Translations under genes and position numbers: made by a program
The notes under the pieces: model-generated
What the model saw: only the letters and a program-made list of their open reading frames with translations
Told to the model about the DNA's origin: nothing
Databases searched by the model: none
Shown: piece after piece, positions 52,665 through 60,326 of the stretch
Numbering within the stretch: position 1 is the stretch's first letter
Layout of the letters: each line of letters begins with the position of its first letter
Origin: Bin94 sp965215535
GTDB taxonomy: Bacteria; Gemmatimonadota; Gemmatimonadetes; Longimicrobiales; Gaopeijiaceae
Direction: 5' to 3'
NCBI GenBank assembly: GCA_965215535.1
Contig: OZ244063.1
Location: 62,001-126,000, forward strand
DNA length: 64,000 nt

Positions 52665-53468
52665 TCAGGGCGCATGACCCGTCAGCGTTGCGGCCAGGGC
52701 AAGGAGGATCGCGATCTCGCCGATCTGTTCGGTCGCCCCCAGGAAGTCGCCGGTGAGGCCGCCCGCCCGCGCCCGAAATCGCCACCCGCAAAGAGCCGTC
52801 GCAAGAACAAGCGCCCCGAGTGCGGCCAGGGAGGAGGCCGGGCCGAGGGGATTGCCCATCCCCCCGGGCGGCGTTCCCCAGGCCGCGCCGGCCAGCGCCC
52901 CGAATCCGGTCAGGGTTGCAACGATCAGCGAACCTGTTCCCCTGTGGACAAGTGAACGGCTCCGCGCCTCGGGTCCGCTTACGTAGGGCAACACGGTCAT
53001 CAGCCATACCGGACCCGTCCGCGCAAGAGCGTGCGTCAGGATCAGGCAGATCGGCACAACATCGGGCGCAACGCTGCCCAGGCGCGCAAGGAGAGTCAGC
53101 CGAAAGACGATCGAGATCACCAGAGCGAGTCCCCCGAAGGCGCCCACCCGCGAATCCCGCAAAATCACGAAGATCCTCTCGCGGTCGAAGGCTCCCCCCA
53201 GGGCGTCGGCGGTGTCGGCGAGTCCATCCTCGTGGAAACCGCCGGTCAGAAGAACCGAAAGCGTGAGCGCCGAGATCGCGGCCACCCATGCGCCGAGCGG
53301 CAGCGCGAGCATCCAGACGATGGCCGAAAAGGTGCCCAGCGCCATCCCGACCAACGGAAACCAGGCGCTCGCCCACTGCCACTCCCTCTGCGAATAGGGA
53401 AATCCGCCCACCGGCAGCCTTGTCAGGAAGACGAAGGCTGCGCGCACCCCCCGGAGCGCACTCCTCAC
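52665..53468 (-). CDS. cobS: Adenosylcobinamide-GDP ribazoletransferase CobS
   Basis: CobS joins adenosylcobinamide-GDP and alpha-ribazole(-phosphate) in the inner membrane. The 267-residue protein has FLTRLPVGGF near the start, then GGFHEDGLADTADALGGAFD, the metal-binding signature, and six or so hydrophobic segments. The GTG at 53468 overlaps the cobU stop (GTGA). A longer open frame upstream is antisense-like noise over cobU. The gene ends 129 bases before cobC. Confidence 0.93.
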   Translation of the reverse strand: MRSALRGVRAAFVFLTRLPVGGFPYSQREWQWASAWFPLVGMALGTFSAIVWMLALPLGAWVAAISALTLSVLLTGGFHEDGLADTADALGGAFDRERIFVILRDSRVGAFGGLALVISIVFRLTLLARLGSVAPDVVPICLILTHALARTGPVWLMTVLPYVSGPEARSRSLVHRGTGSLIVATLTGFGALAGAAWGTPPGGMGNPLGPASSLAALGALVLATALCGWRFRARAGGLTGDFLGATEQIGEIAILLALAATLTGHAP

Positions 53469-53995
53469 CGCAGAGGCATCTCGAGCCCGGCCACCATCAG
53501 CGTCACCGAATCGGCCTCGGCAGCCAGCCTCTGGTTGGCGATCCCCAGTCCATCCTGGTACCAGCGGCCCAGCGCGGTTGGCGGGTGAACGCTCCATCCC
53601 ACCTCGTTCGTCACCACAATCAGCAGCCCGGCGCGTGCTCGCCGCGCCTCGAGAACGCCATCGGTCTCGGCTGCCATCGCCGCCAGCGCCCCGGCCTCGT
53701 TCGTCGCTCCCGCCCGCCCGATCGCCATTCCCGTCAGGACCGTCATGCAATCCAGAAGAACGGTTTCGGTTGCGGCCTCCAGAATCGCCCGGCCCGCCCG
53801 CACAGGCGCCTCGATCGTGCGCCACCCCGCAGGCCGATCGCGCCGGTGGGCCTCGATCCGGCCGCGCATCTCGTCATCCACGGGCTCGGCGGTTGCAATG
53901 ACGGTGACGTCGTCGCCGCCCCGCGCCCGCGCCATCTCCTGCGCCCGCCGGCTCTTGCCCGAACGAACGCCGCCGGTCACCAGCGCCAGCTCCAT
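53465..53995 (-). CDS. cobU: Adenosylcobinamide kinase / guanylyltransferase CobU
   Basis: CobU phosphorylates adenosylcobinamide and adds GMP. The 176-residue protein has the P-loop GGVRSGKS at 8-15, VIATAEPVDDEMRGRI, HRRDRPAGWRTIEAP and VVTNEVGWSVHP, all CobU/CobP motifs. The ATG at 53995 overlaps the cobT stop by one base (TGATG), and its stop overlaps cobS, so the three genes are coupled. Confidence 0.95.
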   Translation of the reverse strand: MELALVTGGVRSGKSRRAQEMARARGGDDVTVIATAEPVDDEMRGRIEAHRRDRPAGWRTIEAPVRAGRAILEAATETVLLDCMTVLTGMAIGRAGATNEAGALAAMAAETDGVLEARRARAGLLIVVTNEVGWSVHPPTALGRWYQDGLGIANQRLAAEADSVTLMVAGLEMPLR

Positions 53996-55053
53996 CACCC
54001 CGAATCGGCCTCGGACACTCCGGCCGACGCGAAGGTCGCCATCTCGCGCAGCAGAGCGGCCGCCGCGCGCACCAGGGGGACTGCCAGCGCACAGCCGGTT
54101 CCCTCGCCGAGCCGCATCTTCAGAGTCAGAAGAGGGTCGAGGCCCAGCGCGTCCAGCGCCGCCGCATGGCCGGGTTCGGTCGAGTGATGCGAGGCGATCA
54201 GCCAGGGGGGCAGAGCGGGGCAGAGACGGCACGCCGCGAGAGCCGCCGCCGTCGAGATGAAGCCATCGACCAGCACCAGAGCGCCCCGCGCCGCCGCGCC
54301 GATCATCAGACCCGCCATCGCCGCAATCTCCAGCCCGCCCACCCGGCGCAGAATTTCCAGCGGATCGGCGCAGTCGTCCAGCCTCTCCACCGCCTCTGCG
54401 ACGATCGTCCGCTTCCGTTCCAGGTGCGCGCCCGACACCCCCGTTCCCGCGCCCACCACATCGCCCGCCCGCGCGCCGGTCAGAGCCGCAGTGAGCGCCG
54501 CCGCCGCCGTCGTGTTGCCGATTCCCATCTCGCCGGCCCCTACCAGATGCGGTCCCTCTGCGCCTGCCTGAACGCCCGCGTCCAGCGCCCGGATCGCCTC
54601 CTCCTCCGTCATCGCTACCCCCGCAGAGAGATCGGCCGTTCCCGGACGAACCTTCCGCCCTTCGATCCCGGCAATCCCCGAGAGGTCAGCCGCCACTCCC
54701 ACATCGACAACATGGACATCGGCGTTGCACGAACGGGCCAGCACATTGATCGCCGCCCCTCCCGCCGCAAAGTTTGCGCACATCTGCGCCGTCACCTCGA
54801 CCGGATAGGCCGACACCCCGCGCCGCGCCACCCCATGGTCGGCCGCAAAGACGCAAATTCTGGCCCGTTCCAGCGAGGGTGGCGGATCGCCCAGCGCAAC
54901 TCCCACCTGCAGCGCCAGCTCCTCCAGTCGGCCCAGACTTCCCTGTGGCTTGGTCAGCGCATCCAGGTGCGCAAGAATGGCAGCCCGGTCGCCCGCCGGC
55001 GGCGTCACCCGGGCCCGCGCGTCCGCAAAGCGCTGCCGTGCAGAGGCGTTCAT
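53995..55053 (-). CDS. cobT: Nicotinate-nucleotide-dimethylbenzimidazole phosphoribosyltransferase CobT
   Basis: CobT activates the lower ligand by making alpha-ribazole phosphate. The 352-residue protein has LTKPQGSLGRLEELA, FAADHGVARRGVSAYP, GAGEMGIGNTTAAAAL and KMRLGEGTGCALAVPL with the catalytic Glu. The ATG at 55053 has GGGAGAG seven bases upstream. It is the first gene of cobTUSC. No corrin-ring synthesis genes are here, so this cluster alone suggests cobinamide salvage or a split pathway. Confidence 0.96.
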   Translation of the reverse strand: MNASARQRFADARARVTPPAGDRAAILAHLDALTKPQGSLGRLEELALQVGVALGDPPPSLERARICVFAADHGVARRGVSAYPVEVTAQMCANFAAGGAAINVLARSCNADVHVVDVGVAADLSGIAGIEGRKVRPGTADLSAGVAMTEEEAIRALDAGVQAGAEGPHLVGAGEMGIGNTTAAAALTAALTGARAGDVVGAGTGVSGAHLERKRTIVAEAVERLDDCADPLEILRRVGGLEIAAMAGLMIGAAARGALVLVDGFISTAAALAACRLCPALPPWLIASHHSTEPGHAAALDALGLDPLLTLKMRLGEGTGCALAVPLVRAAAALLREMATFASAGVSEADSG

Positions 55054-55445
55054 CGGCACTCTCCCGGGGTGATCGCGAGAGCAGGGCAGGGGGATGGGAT
55101 CATGGACATGGCAGAGCGCTGGGGAAGAGGAAGAGGAGAGGAGCGAGGGGGGAAAGAAGCGTTGAGATCCGGGTGCGGCGCCGCGAGTGGTGCGGACGGT
55201 GGCGGCATGGAGCATGGCAGGCCTGCGCGGCTGTCCGCATGCGCGGAACGCCGTGTCCGGGGGCGTCGGCGGGCCGGGTGCGGGGGTTGCCGTCGCCAAT
55301 TCAACCCCAAGTATAGCGCAGATCCGCGTCCTGGGTTCCGGTTTCACATGGAAGAGGACCGGTGTGCACGGAGGGCGCGCGAATGCCATATTTTCGGGGC
55401 CTTCCGAATTCCGCGCCGCCGCACCGACAAGGCTCCCCGACCACA
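55054..55445. other. Intergenic region between cobT and the hsdM remnant
   Basis: This 392-base divergent gap is GC-rich with a purine-rich block at 55120-55160. TATACT at about 55311-55316 on the minus strand could be a -10 element for cobT, but no good -35 is seen. I looked for a cobalamin riboswitch upstream of cobT and found only scattered similarity. No gene is supported. Confidence 0.45.
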
Positions 55446-55736
55446 ATGGCTACTCGACAGACCAACAGCGCCGCCACGACCGCCTACGAGATCGAGCTCT
55501 GGGCGATGGCCGACGCGCTCCGCGGCTCGCTGGACGCGGTGCAGAGGCACGGCCATGTGCTCACGCCGGGCCGGTATGTCGGGGTCGAGTCCAAAGAGGA
55601 CGACGGCGAGCCCTTCGACGAGACGATGAAGCGGCTGGCGGCGGAGCTTCGCGAACAGCAGGCCGAGGGCGCGCGGCTCGATGCGGAGATCCGGACCAAC
55701 CTGGAGCGATTGAGGGTTTGGGGGGGAAGCGCGTGA
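55446..55736 (+). CDS. Core-deleted HsdM: type I methylase N- and C-termini joined in frame
   Basis: The 96-residue product starts like HsdM (YEIELWAMADALRGSLDA, where full proteins continue into the KHVVLGLIFLKYIS region). At residue 31/32 it jumps to VQRHGHVLTPGRYVG, then EDDGEPFDETMKRLAAELRE and ERLR, the HsdM C-terminus. About 400 residues, including the SAM-binding and NPPF catalytic motifs, are missing, yet the frame is kept. It cannot methylate DNA. The stop overlaps the next start (GTGA), preserving operon structure. It is most simply an internal deletion of an old hsdM; a retained regulatory or adaptor role is possible but unproven. Confidence 0.8.
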   Translation: MATRQTNSAATTAYEIELWAMADALRGSLDAVQRHGHVLTPGRYVGVESKEDDGEPFDETMKRLAAELREQQAEGARLDAEIRTNLERLRVWGGSA

Positions 55737-57478
55737 GCTACACGGAAGAGAAAATTCGGCAGCAGCTCCATCTTGGAGAAGACAGCCAACGGGAATTCAA
55801 GCAGATCAAGATCGTCGGAGGACGCCTGACGAATCCCAGACGCGATGATCTGGCCGATGAAATCGCGGCGTTCGCCAATGCCCGGGGGGGCGTGCTGTTC
55901 TGCGGAGTCACCGATCAGGGCGACGTGCAGGGCCTGTCTCGCGACGAAGTTGCCAGACTGGATTCCATAGTCGTTGCAATCTCGTCCGACGCCATCAAGC
56001 CGGCCGTTCGCATTCATACCTGCCATGCAGAGCTGGATGGCAAGCTGTTGCTGATCGTGGAGGTGCCAAAGGGCGAAGCGCAGCACGACAGTCCGGGCGG
56101 AAGCTACCTTCGCGTGGGGGGGTCAAAGCACAAAATGACCAGCGAAGAACGGCTTCGGCTGACACAGCGGCGCGGACAGGCCCGCTTCAGGTCATTCGAC
56201 GAACAGGCCGTTTCGAACACCGGATTCCGGACGCTCGACGAGTCGCTCTGGCGGCCTCTGTTGAGTGCGGAAGGCGCCGCACATCCCGATTCGGCGCTCC
56301 GCAAGCTGGCGCTCCTGACCGATGACGAATCCGGAACTCGACGCGCGACTGTGGCCGGCGTTCTGCTCTGCACCCGCAATCCCGAGCAATGGCTCCCCGG
56401 CGCCCGCATCGTGGCGACCCGATACCGGGGAACGGATCGTGCCTCCGGCCAGATCGACGCACGAGAGATCACCGGTCCGCTGAACCGACAGATCGCCGAG
56501 GCGCTGGCCTTCGCCACCAGCAATATGCAGGTGGCCGCCCGCAAGGATCCGGCCCGCGTGGATCTTCCGCAGTACAGCGAAAGGGCGCTCTTTGAGGCGG
56601 TCGTCAATGCCGTCGTGCATCGCGACTATTCGATGCGGGGCAGCATGATTCGACTGTCCATCTTTGCGGATCGCCTGGAGATCCAGTCTCCCGGTTCCCT
56701 GCCCAACAGTCTGACCATCGAAAGCATGGCGGCGCGGCAGGCGACGCGAAACGAGGCATTGGCCTCCGTCCTGGGTCGTGTTCGGGTGGAAGAGGTGCCC
56801 GGCTCGCAGGACAGACAGCATTTCATGGAACGGCGCGGCGACGGTGTTCCCATCATCAGGAAAGAAACCACGGATCTGGTTGGCAGGCCGCCGGAGTACC
56901 GCCTGATCGACGGATCCGAGCTGTGTCTGATCATTCCCGCGGCGAACCGGAGTCCAGGCCCGGCCCGCGTCGTCATCACGGTCCGCAGCGCCGGTCAGCC
57001 GCTTGACGGCACCGATGTTCTGGCACTGTATCCCAATCGGACGTGGGAGCGATCAACCTCGAATCGGTACGGAGAAGCGGTCCTCGATCTGCATACAACC
57101 GAACTGCCGATGACTGTCTTCGCGGCCACTCCCGGACATGTTGCACATGTAGAGCGCGCATGGAGACCGGATCGGGGCGCCCTGGCCGTGGAACTCGAAG
57201 CCCTGCCCGGGGGCGGAGCGGTCATCTTCGAGGAGGCGACCGGCCATGTTCCCGGGTTGAAGGGACGGTTGAACCCCATCCTCGACACGCACGACAGAAG
57301 CTATCTGTACGCATTCAACATCGCGATCGACGAGGGGCGCCCACAGCCGGTCCACTTCGTTCCCGGTGAAGAGATGCGGCTGACCGATGCCGACGGACAG
57401 GATCTCCTTGTTCGGATCATGGCGATCGCGGGCCGGTCCGCACTCGTCGAATATCGCCCGTACCGTAGCGAACCATGA
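55733..57478 (+). CDS. AlbA_2 (Schlafen-type) DNA-binding protein with HATPase domain
   Basis: This 581-residue protein has an AlbA_2 domain at about 1-130 (EDSQREFKQIKIVGG ... ADEIAAFANARGGVLFCGV ... SYLRVGGSKHKMTSEE). A GHKL/HATPase_c_4-type region follows, with ALFEAVVNAVVHRDYSMRGS and IFADRLEIQSPGSLP. The last 140 or so residues form a beta-rich tail. Such proteins are annotated as transcriptional regulators or helicase-like and often lie inside type I restriction-modification loci, as the hsdM remnant here suggests. The GTG start overlaps the hsdM stop and its stop overlaps the next ATG. It is the only apparently intact gene of this island. Confidence 0.85.
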   Translation: MSYTEEKIRQQLHLGEDSQREFKQIKIVGGRLTNPRRDDLADEIAAFANARGGVLFCGVTDQGDVQGLSRDEVARLDSIVVAISSDAIKPAVRIHTCHAELDGKLLLIVEVPKGEAQHDSPGGSYLRVGGSKHKMTSEERLRLTQRRGQARFRSFDEQAVSNTGFRTLDESLWRPLLSAEGAAHPDSALRKLALLTDDESGTRRATVAGVLLCTRNPEQWLPGARIVATRYRGTDRASGQIDAREITGPLNRQIAEALAFATSNMQVAARKDPARVDLPQYSERALFEAVVNAVVHRDYSMRGSMIRLSIFADRLEIQSPGSLPNSLTIESMAARQATRNEALASVLGRVRVEEVPGSQDRQHFMERRGDGVPIIRKETTDLVGRPPEYRLIDGSELCLIIPAANRSPGPARVVITVRSAGQPLDGTDVLALYPNRTWERSTSNRYGEAVLDLHTTELPMTVFAATPGHVAHVERAWRPDRGALAVELEALPGGGAVIFEEATGHVPGLKGRLNPILDTHDRSYLYAFNIAIDEGRPQPVHFVPGEEMRLTDADGQDLLVRIMAIAGRSALVEYRPYRSEP

Positions 57479-57745
57479 AGATCGACACGACCTTTTCTGC
57501 GCCGCTGCATCGACTCGCTCGAGCGGGCTCTGGAGGGCATCGACCGGCACAACGCCCGCGCCGACGATTTCATGCATGACATTTACCGCGCAGCCTGCGT
57601 CAAGGAGTTCGAGCTTGTGCTGGGGCAATCCGGCAAGCTGCTGCGCAAGCGACTGGCCGACAGACGCCGTAGAATTCTGGAGCCGCCCCGTGGCCAACCT
57701 GACCGAGATTATCAGAGATTTGATCGACTCCCGAAAAGAGGGTGA
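57475..57745 (+). pseudogene. Frameshifted HI0074-family nucleotidyltransferase substrate-binding (HEPN-like) gene
   Basis: The ATG overlaps the preceding stop. The first residues MKIDTTF are in frame 1. After the TTTT at 57493-57496 the family sequence is in frame 2: RCIDSLERALEGIDRHNARA ... HDIYRAACVKEFELVLGQSG ... KLLRKRLA. One extra T explains the shift. Similarity fades after about 57662, so the 3' part is also lost. HI0074 proteins usually pair with a minimal nucleotidyltransferase (MNT), as in HEPN-MNT toxin-antitoxin systems; no MNT gene is present. Confidence 0.72.
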
Positions 57746-57822
57746 CCACTGGGATTTCAAACGTGAGCGACATGCCAAGGCCGGTGACTTGATCAAGGAT
57801 GTCATCTGCTTGGCGAACCCCC
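57690..57822 (+). pseudogene. 5' fragment of a second AlbA_2-domain gene
   Basis: From the GTG at 57690 the translation reads VANLTEIIRDLIDSRKEGDH, then WDFKRERHAKAGDLIKDVIC and LAN. This is a typical start of an AlbA_2 protein (LIxxxKEGxxxDFKRxWH...ADLLHDIICLANN). Similarity stops near 57820, where the sequence becomes the antisense strand of the FAD reductase gene. It is a broken gene at the island edge. Confidence 0.68.
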
Positions 57823-58869
57823 GAAAAACACCCTTTCCGCCACCCGCCGAACAAGGTTCTGCGACCTCATTCCGGCTTCCATCACAAGTCCTGTCGGCAG
57901 GTGGTCGTAGCTCCAGCGGGCGGCGCGCTTCCAGAGGGAATTGGGGTAGGCGCGGCGCACGACCGGGCCTGGGTGCGGTCCCCGCCCGGCAAGGTGGTCG
58001 GCGATGGCGTCGGCGGCGATCCGGCCCATGCGGTAGGCATTGTGGATGCCGCCGCCGGTCAGGGGCGACACCATTCCGGCTGCGTCGCCTATGAGCAGGG
58101 CGCGCTCTGCATGAATCCTGTGCAGCAGGCCGCCGATCGGAATGACGCCGCCGCGCCGTGAGCGCACGCTTCGTTCTGCAAAACCGAACTGCGATTCGAT
58201 GCGCTGTACAAAGCGGGGCATGTCAGCCTGCAGGTGACGGTGCAGGGCCAGCCCCACCTGGGTGATGCCGACGCCCGGCACAACCCACCCGATATAGCCG
58301 GGCGCGATTTCCGGATCGACGAAGCAGTGCAGGCAGTCGCCATCTTCGGTTGCGGGCGCGAACTCCCACTCGACGCCCTTCAGAAGCCGCCGGTTGCGAT
58401 CCAGCCCCAGACTTTCGGCCACCCGCGAGCGTGCGCCATCGGCGCCGACCAGAAAGCGGCAGCGCAGGTCGGATTCCTCGAGCACAAGCTCCTTCCGGTC
58501 CGGTCGGGCACTGCGATACCGCGCGCCGAAGCGAATCTCGGCCCCGGCGCGGCGCGTTTCCGCGGTCAGATGATGCATCAGCGCGGCGGTGTCGGTCGCC
58601 AGAAAGAAGTAGCGCGCGTGCTCGATCTCGATAAAGCGGCGGCTGGGCGCATAGAGTCGCACCTTGCGAATGCGGCGAACGGCTGTGGTGGGCGCGGCCC
58701 ACTCCTCCCACGCTTCGCGCACCAGGATGCCGGTGGTGTGGATGCGCGCACCGGGCGCCGGCTGCCGGTCCAGCACAACTACCGAAAGTCCGCGCGCGGC
58801 CGCCCGCCGGGCACAGGCAAGTCCTGCAAATCCGGCACCGACAATGGCGAGGTCGCAGCGATCGGTCAT
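57802..58869 (-). CDS. FAD-dependent oxidoreductase, geranylgeranyl-reductase-like
   Basis: This 355-residue flavoprotein has the dinucleotide fold CDLAIVGAGFAGLACARRAA, the motif FLVGADGARSRVAESLGLD, and RALLIGDAAGMVSPLTGGGI for FAD binding. It resembles the ChlP/geranylgeranyl reductase family that reduces isoprenoid chains; the substrate is unknown. The ATG at 58869 has GAAGG eight bases upstream. The last codons (SPSR and stop) come from the antisense of the AlbA_2 fragment, so the original C-terminus was probably replaced when the island broke. Confidence 0.85.
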   Translation of the reverse strand: MTDRCDLAIVGAGFAGLACARRAAARGLSVVVLDRQPAPGARIHTTGILVREAWEEWAAPTTAVRRIRKVRLYAPSRRFIEIEHARYFFLATDTAALMHHLTAETRRAGAEIRFGARYRSARPDRKELVLEESDLRCRFLVGADGARSRVAESLGLDRNRRLLKGVEWEFAPATEDGDCLHCFVDPEIAPGYIGWVVPGVGITQVGLALHRHLQADMPRFVQRIESQFGFAERSVRSRRGGVIPIGGLLHRIHAERALLIGDAAGMVSPLTGGGIHNAYRMGRIAADAIADHLAGRGPHPGPVVRRAYPNSLWKRAARWSYDHLPTGLVMEAGMRSQNLVRRVAERVFFGGSPSR

Positions 58870-58929
58870 GGCCTGTGCCTTCAATTGACGTCCGGCAGTG
58901 CGCGGATCTTTCCCACTTGACTGCCGATG

Positions 58930-59841
58930 CTAATACCCGTCCGGTGAACTCTGCACAAGAATGGCGGTCGCCGCAATCACAATTTGTGCAACGATCAGTT
59001 CGCCGAGAGCGTTGCGCCGCAGGGCCCCGGCGCCCTCGCTGCCCTGCATGATGCGCGGGGTCAGCCTGCGCCAGTTGATCGCGCCCAGCGTCATCACCAG
59101 CAGAACCAGCCCGATCTTGGTCAGGAGCAGTCGTCCATAGGGAGATCCGAAGAGCAGCGCCCACGAATCCACCTGCAGAAGAGACGAGATCGTTCCGGTC
59201 GTCACCACCAATCCCGCCGAAATGAGTGCCACCGGCGAGAAGAGCGGCACCGCCTCGGCCAGAAGGACGTCCCCGCCATTTCCCTTGCCGCCTCCATCCC
59301 GGCTTCGCTCCCGTTGCACGGCCGCAAGCACAAGCAGAAGTCCCCCGATCCAGCTTCCAGAGGCCAGCACATGCACAACATCGGCCGGAATCGAGAGCCA
59401 GCGCAACGCTCCGGTCCCCGCCGCGTGCCCCGCAAAGGCCGGAAAGGACGCCACCCCGCCCACAACGATCGTAGCGCCAATCCAGCCCACCCGTCCCATG
59501 CCCCCGCCGCCGCGCGCGGCCCCGAAGAGCGGAGGCAGCAGCGCCGAACCGATCGTGGCCAGAATCCACATCCGCCCCCAGTCGGTCGAGAGCAGAAGTG
59601 CGGCGTCTTCCTGCCAGGGAACGAAGGGGTCGCGAAATTCCTCCAACTGGCGCCCGAAGAGAAGCGCCATCGCAACAAAAAGCCCAACGCCGGCCCCCAG
59701 CCCCAGCCGCTGCGCCATCTCGGTCAGCCGCTCCCCGGTCCGGTCCCGGGCCCGCGTCGCAATCAGCCAGCGCCCCGCGACCGCTCCGCCAAGCGCAATG
59801 AGCGCCGCAAAGTGTAGCCAGCCAATTGCGCTGCCCACCAA
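58930..59841 (-). CDS. CopD-family membrane protein
   Basis: This 303-residue protein has about eight hydrophobic segments and the CopD core: PADVVHVLASGSWIGGLLLV with the conserved His and Trp, SPVALISAGLVVTTGTISSL, and GRLLLTKIGLVLLVMTLGAI. CopD proteins are linked to copper uptake across the inner membrane together with CopC. It follows the CopC-like gene by 31 bases on the same strand, so the two are probably cotranscribed. No copper-sensing regulator is adjacent. Confidence 0.88.
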   Translation of the reverse strand: MVGSAIGWLHFAALIALGGAVAGRWLIATRARDRTGERLTEMAQRLGLGAGVGLFVAMALLFGRQLEEFRDPFVPWQEDAALLLSTDWGRMWILATIGSALLPPLFGAARGGGGMGRVGWIGATIVVGGVASFPAFAGHAAGTGALRWLSIPADVVHVLASGSWIGGLLLVLAAVQRERSRDGGGKGNGGDVLLAEAVPLFSPVALISAGLVVTTGTISSLLQVDSWALLFGSPYGRLLLTKIGLVLLVMTLGAINWRRLTPRIMQGSEGAGALRRNALGELIVAQIVIAATAILVQSSPDGY

Positions 59842-59872
59842 TCCCTCTATCCTCAGATCACAATTCCTCTGT

Positions 59873-60298
59873 TCAGGGCGCCGCCCGCTCCGTCACAACC
59901 GAAAAGGGAATCTCGCCCCTCACCACATGCCCGTCCTCGCCGATTCCCCGCCAGGTGATTGTGTAGGCGCCGGCCGCAAGCGCATGCCCGATCGCCACAT
60001 GAAAGATCTTGCCATCGTCGGGGTCTTGCATGGCCGGCTCCGTCTCGACCCACTCGTCTCCCCTCAGCAGCCGGATCGTCATGGAGTTGTCCTGCGGCAC
60101 CTGGGTGAACCAGATGCGCAGCTCCGCGGGCGGCGCGACGGCGGAATCCCGTGCCGGTTCCGACTTTCTGACATCGAAGTGAAGCGCGGCGGCGGCCATG
60201 TCCACGGCCCAGGTCGCCGGTGAAGGCGTCTCGGCCACGGGTGCGCCGCTCGACCGCGCCACCAGAGCGAGAACCGCAAGCAGGGTTGTGCGTATCAT
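59873..60298 (-). CDS. CopC-domain protein
   Basis: This 141-residue exported protein has a signal-like start (TLLAVLALVARSSGAPVAE) and a CopC-type immunoglobulin fold: KSEPARDSAV, PAELRIWFTQVP, GDEWVETEP and GEDGHVVRGEIPFSV. In classic CopC the mature protein begins with the copper-binding His. Here the matching His is residue 40 (ALHFDVRKSEP), after an extra 20 or so residues, so the N-terminal copper brace may be absent. An AAAGGAA site precedes the ATG. It pairs with the CopD-like gene. Confidence 0.85.
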   Translation of the reverse strand: MIRTTLLAVLALVARSSGAPVAETPSPATWAVDMAAAALHFDVRKSEPARDSAVAPPAELRIWFTQVPQDNSMTIRLLRGDEWVETEPAMQDPDDGKIFHVAIGHALAAGAYTITWRGIGEDGHVVRGEIPFSVVTERAAP

Positions 60299-60326
60299 GA
60301 CCGTTGTTCCTTTTTGCAGGTGACGA

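Noticed and set aside
55054..55360. Possible cobalamin riboswitch upstream of cobT
   Set aside because: Only scattered similarity was found (GTGAAACCGGAA and CAGGCCTGCC on the minus strand). The elements are about 120 bases apart and no proper B12 box or ACTGT segment is present.
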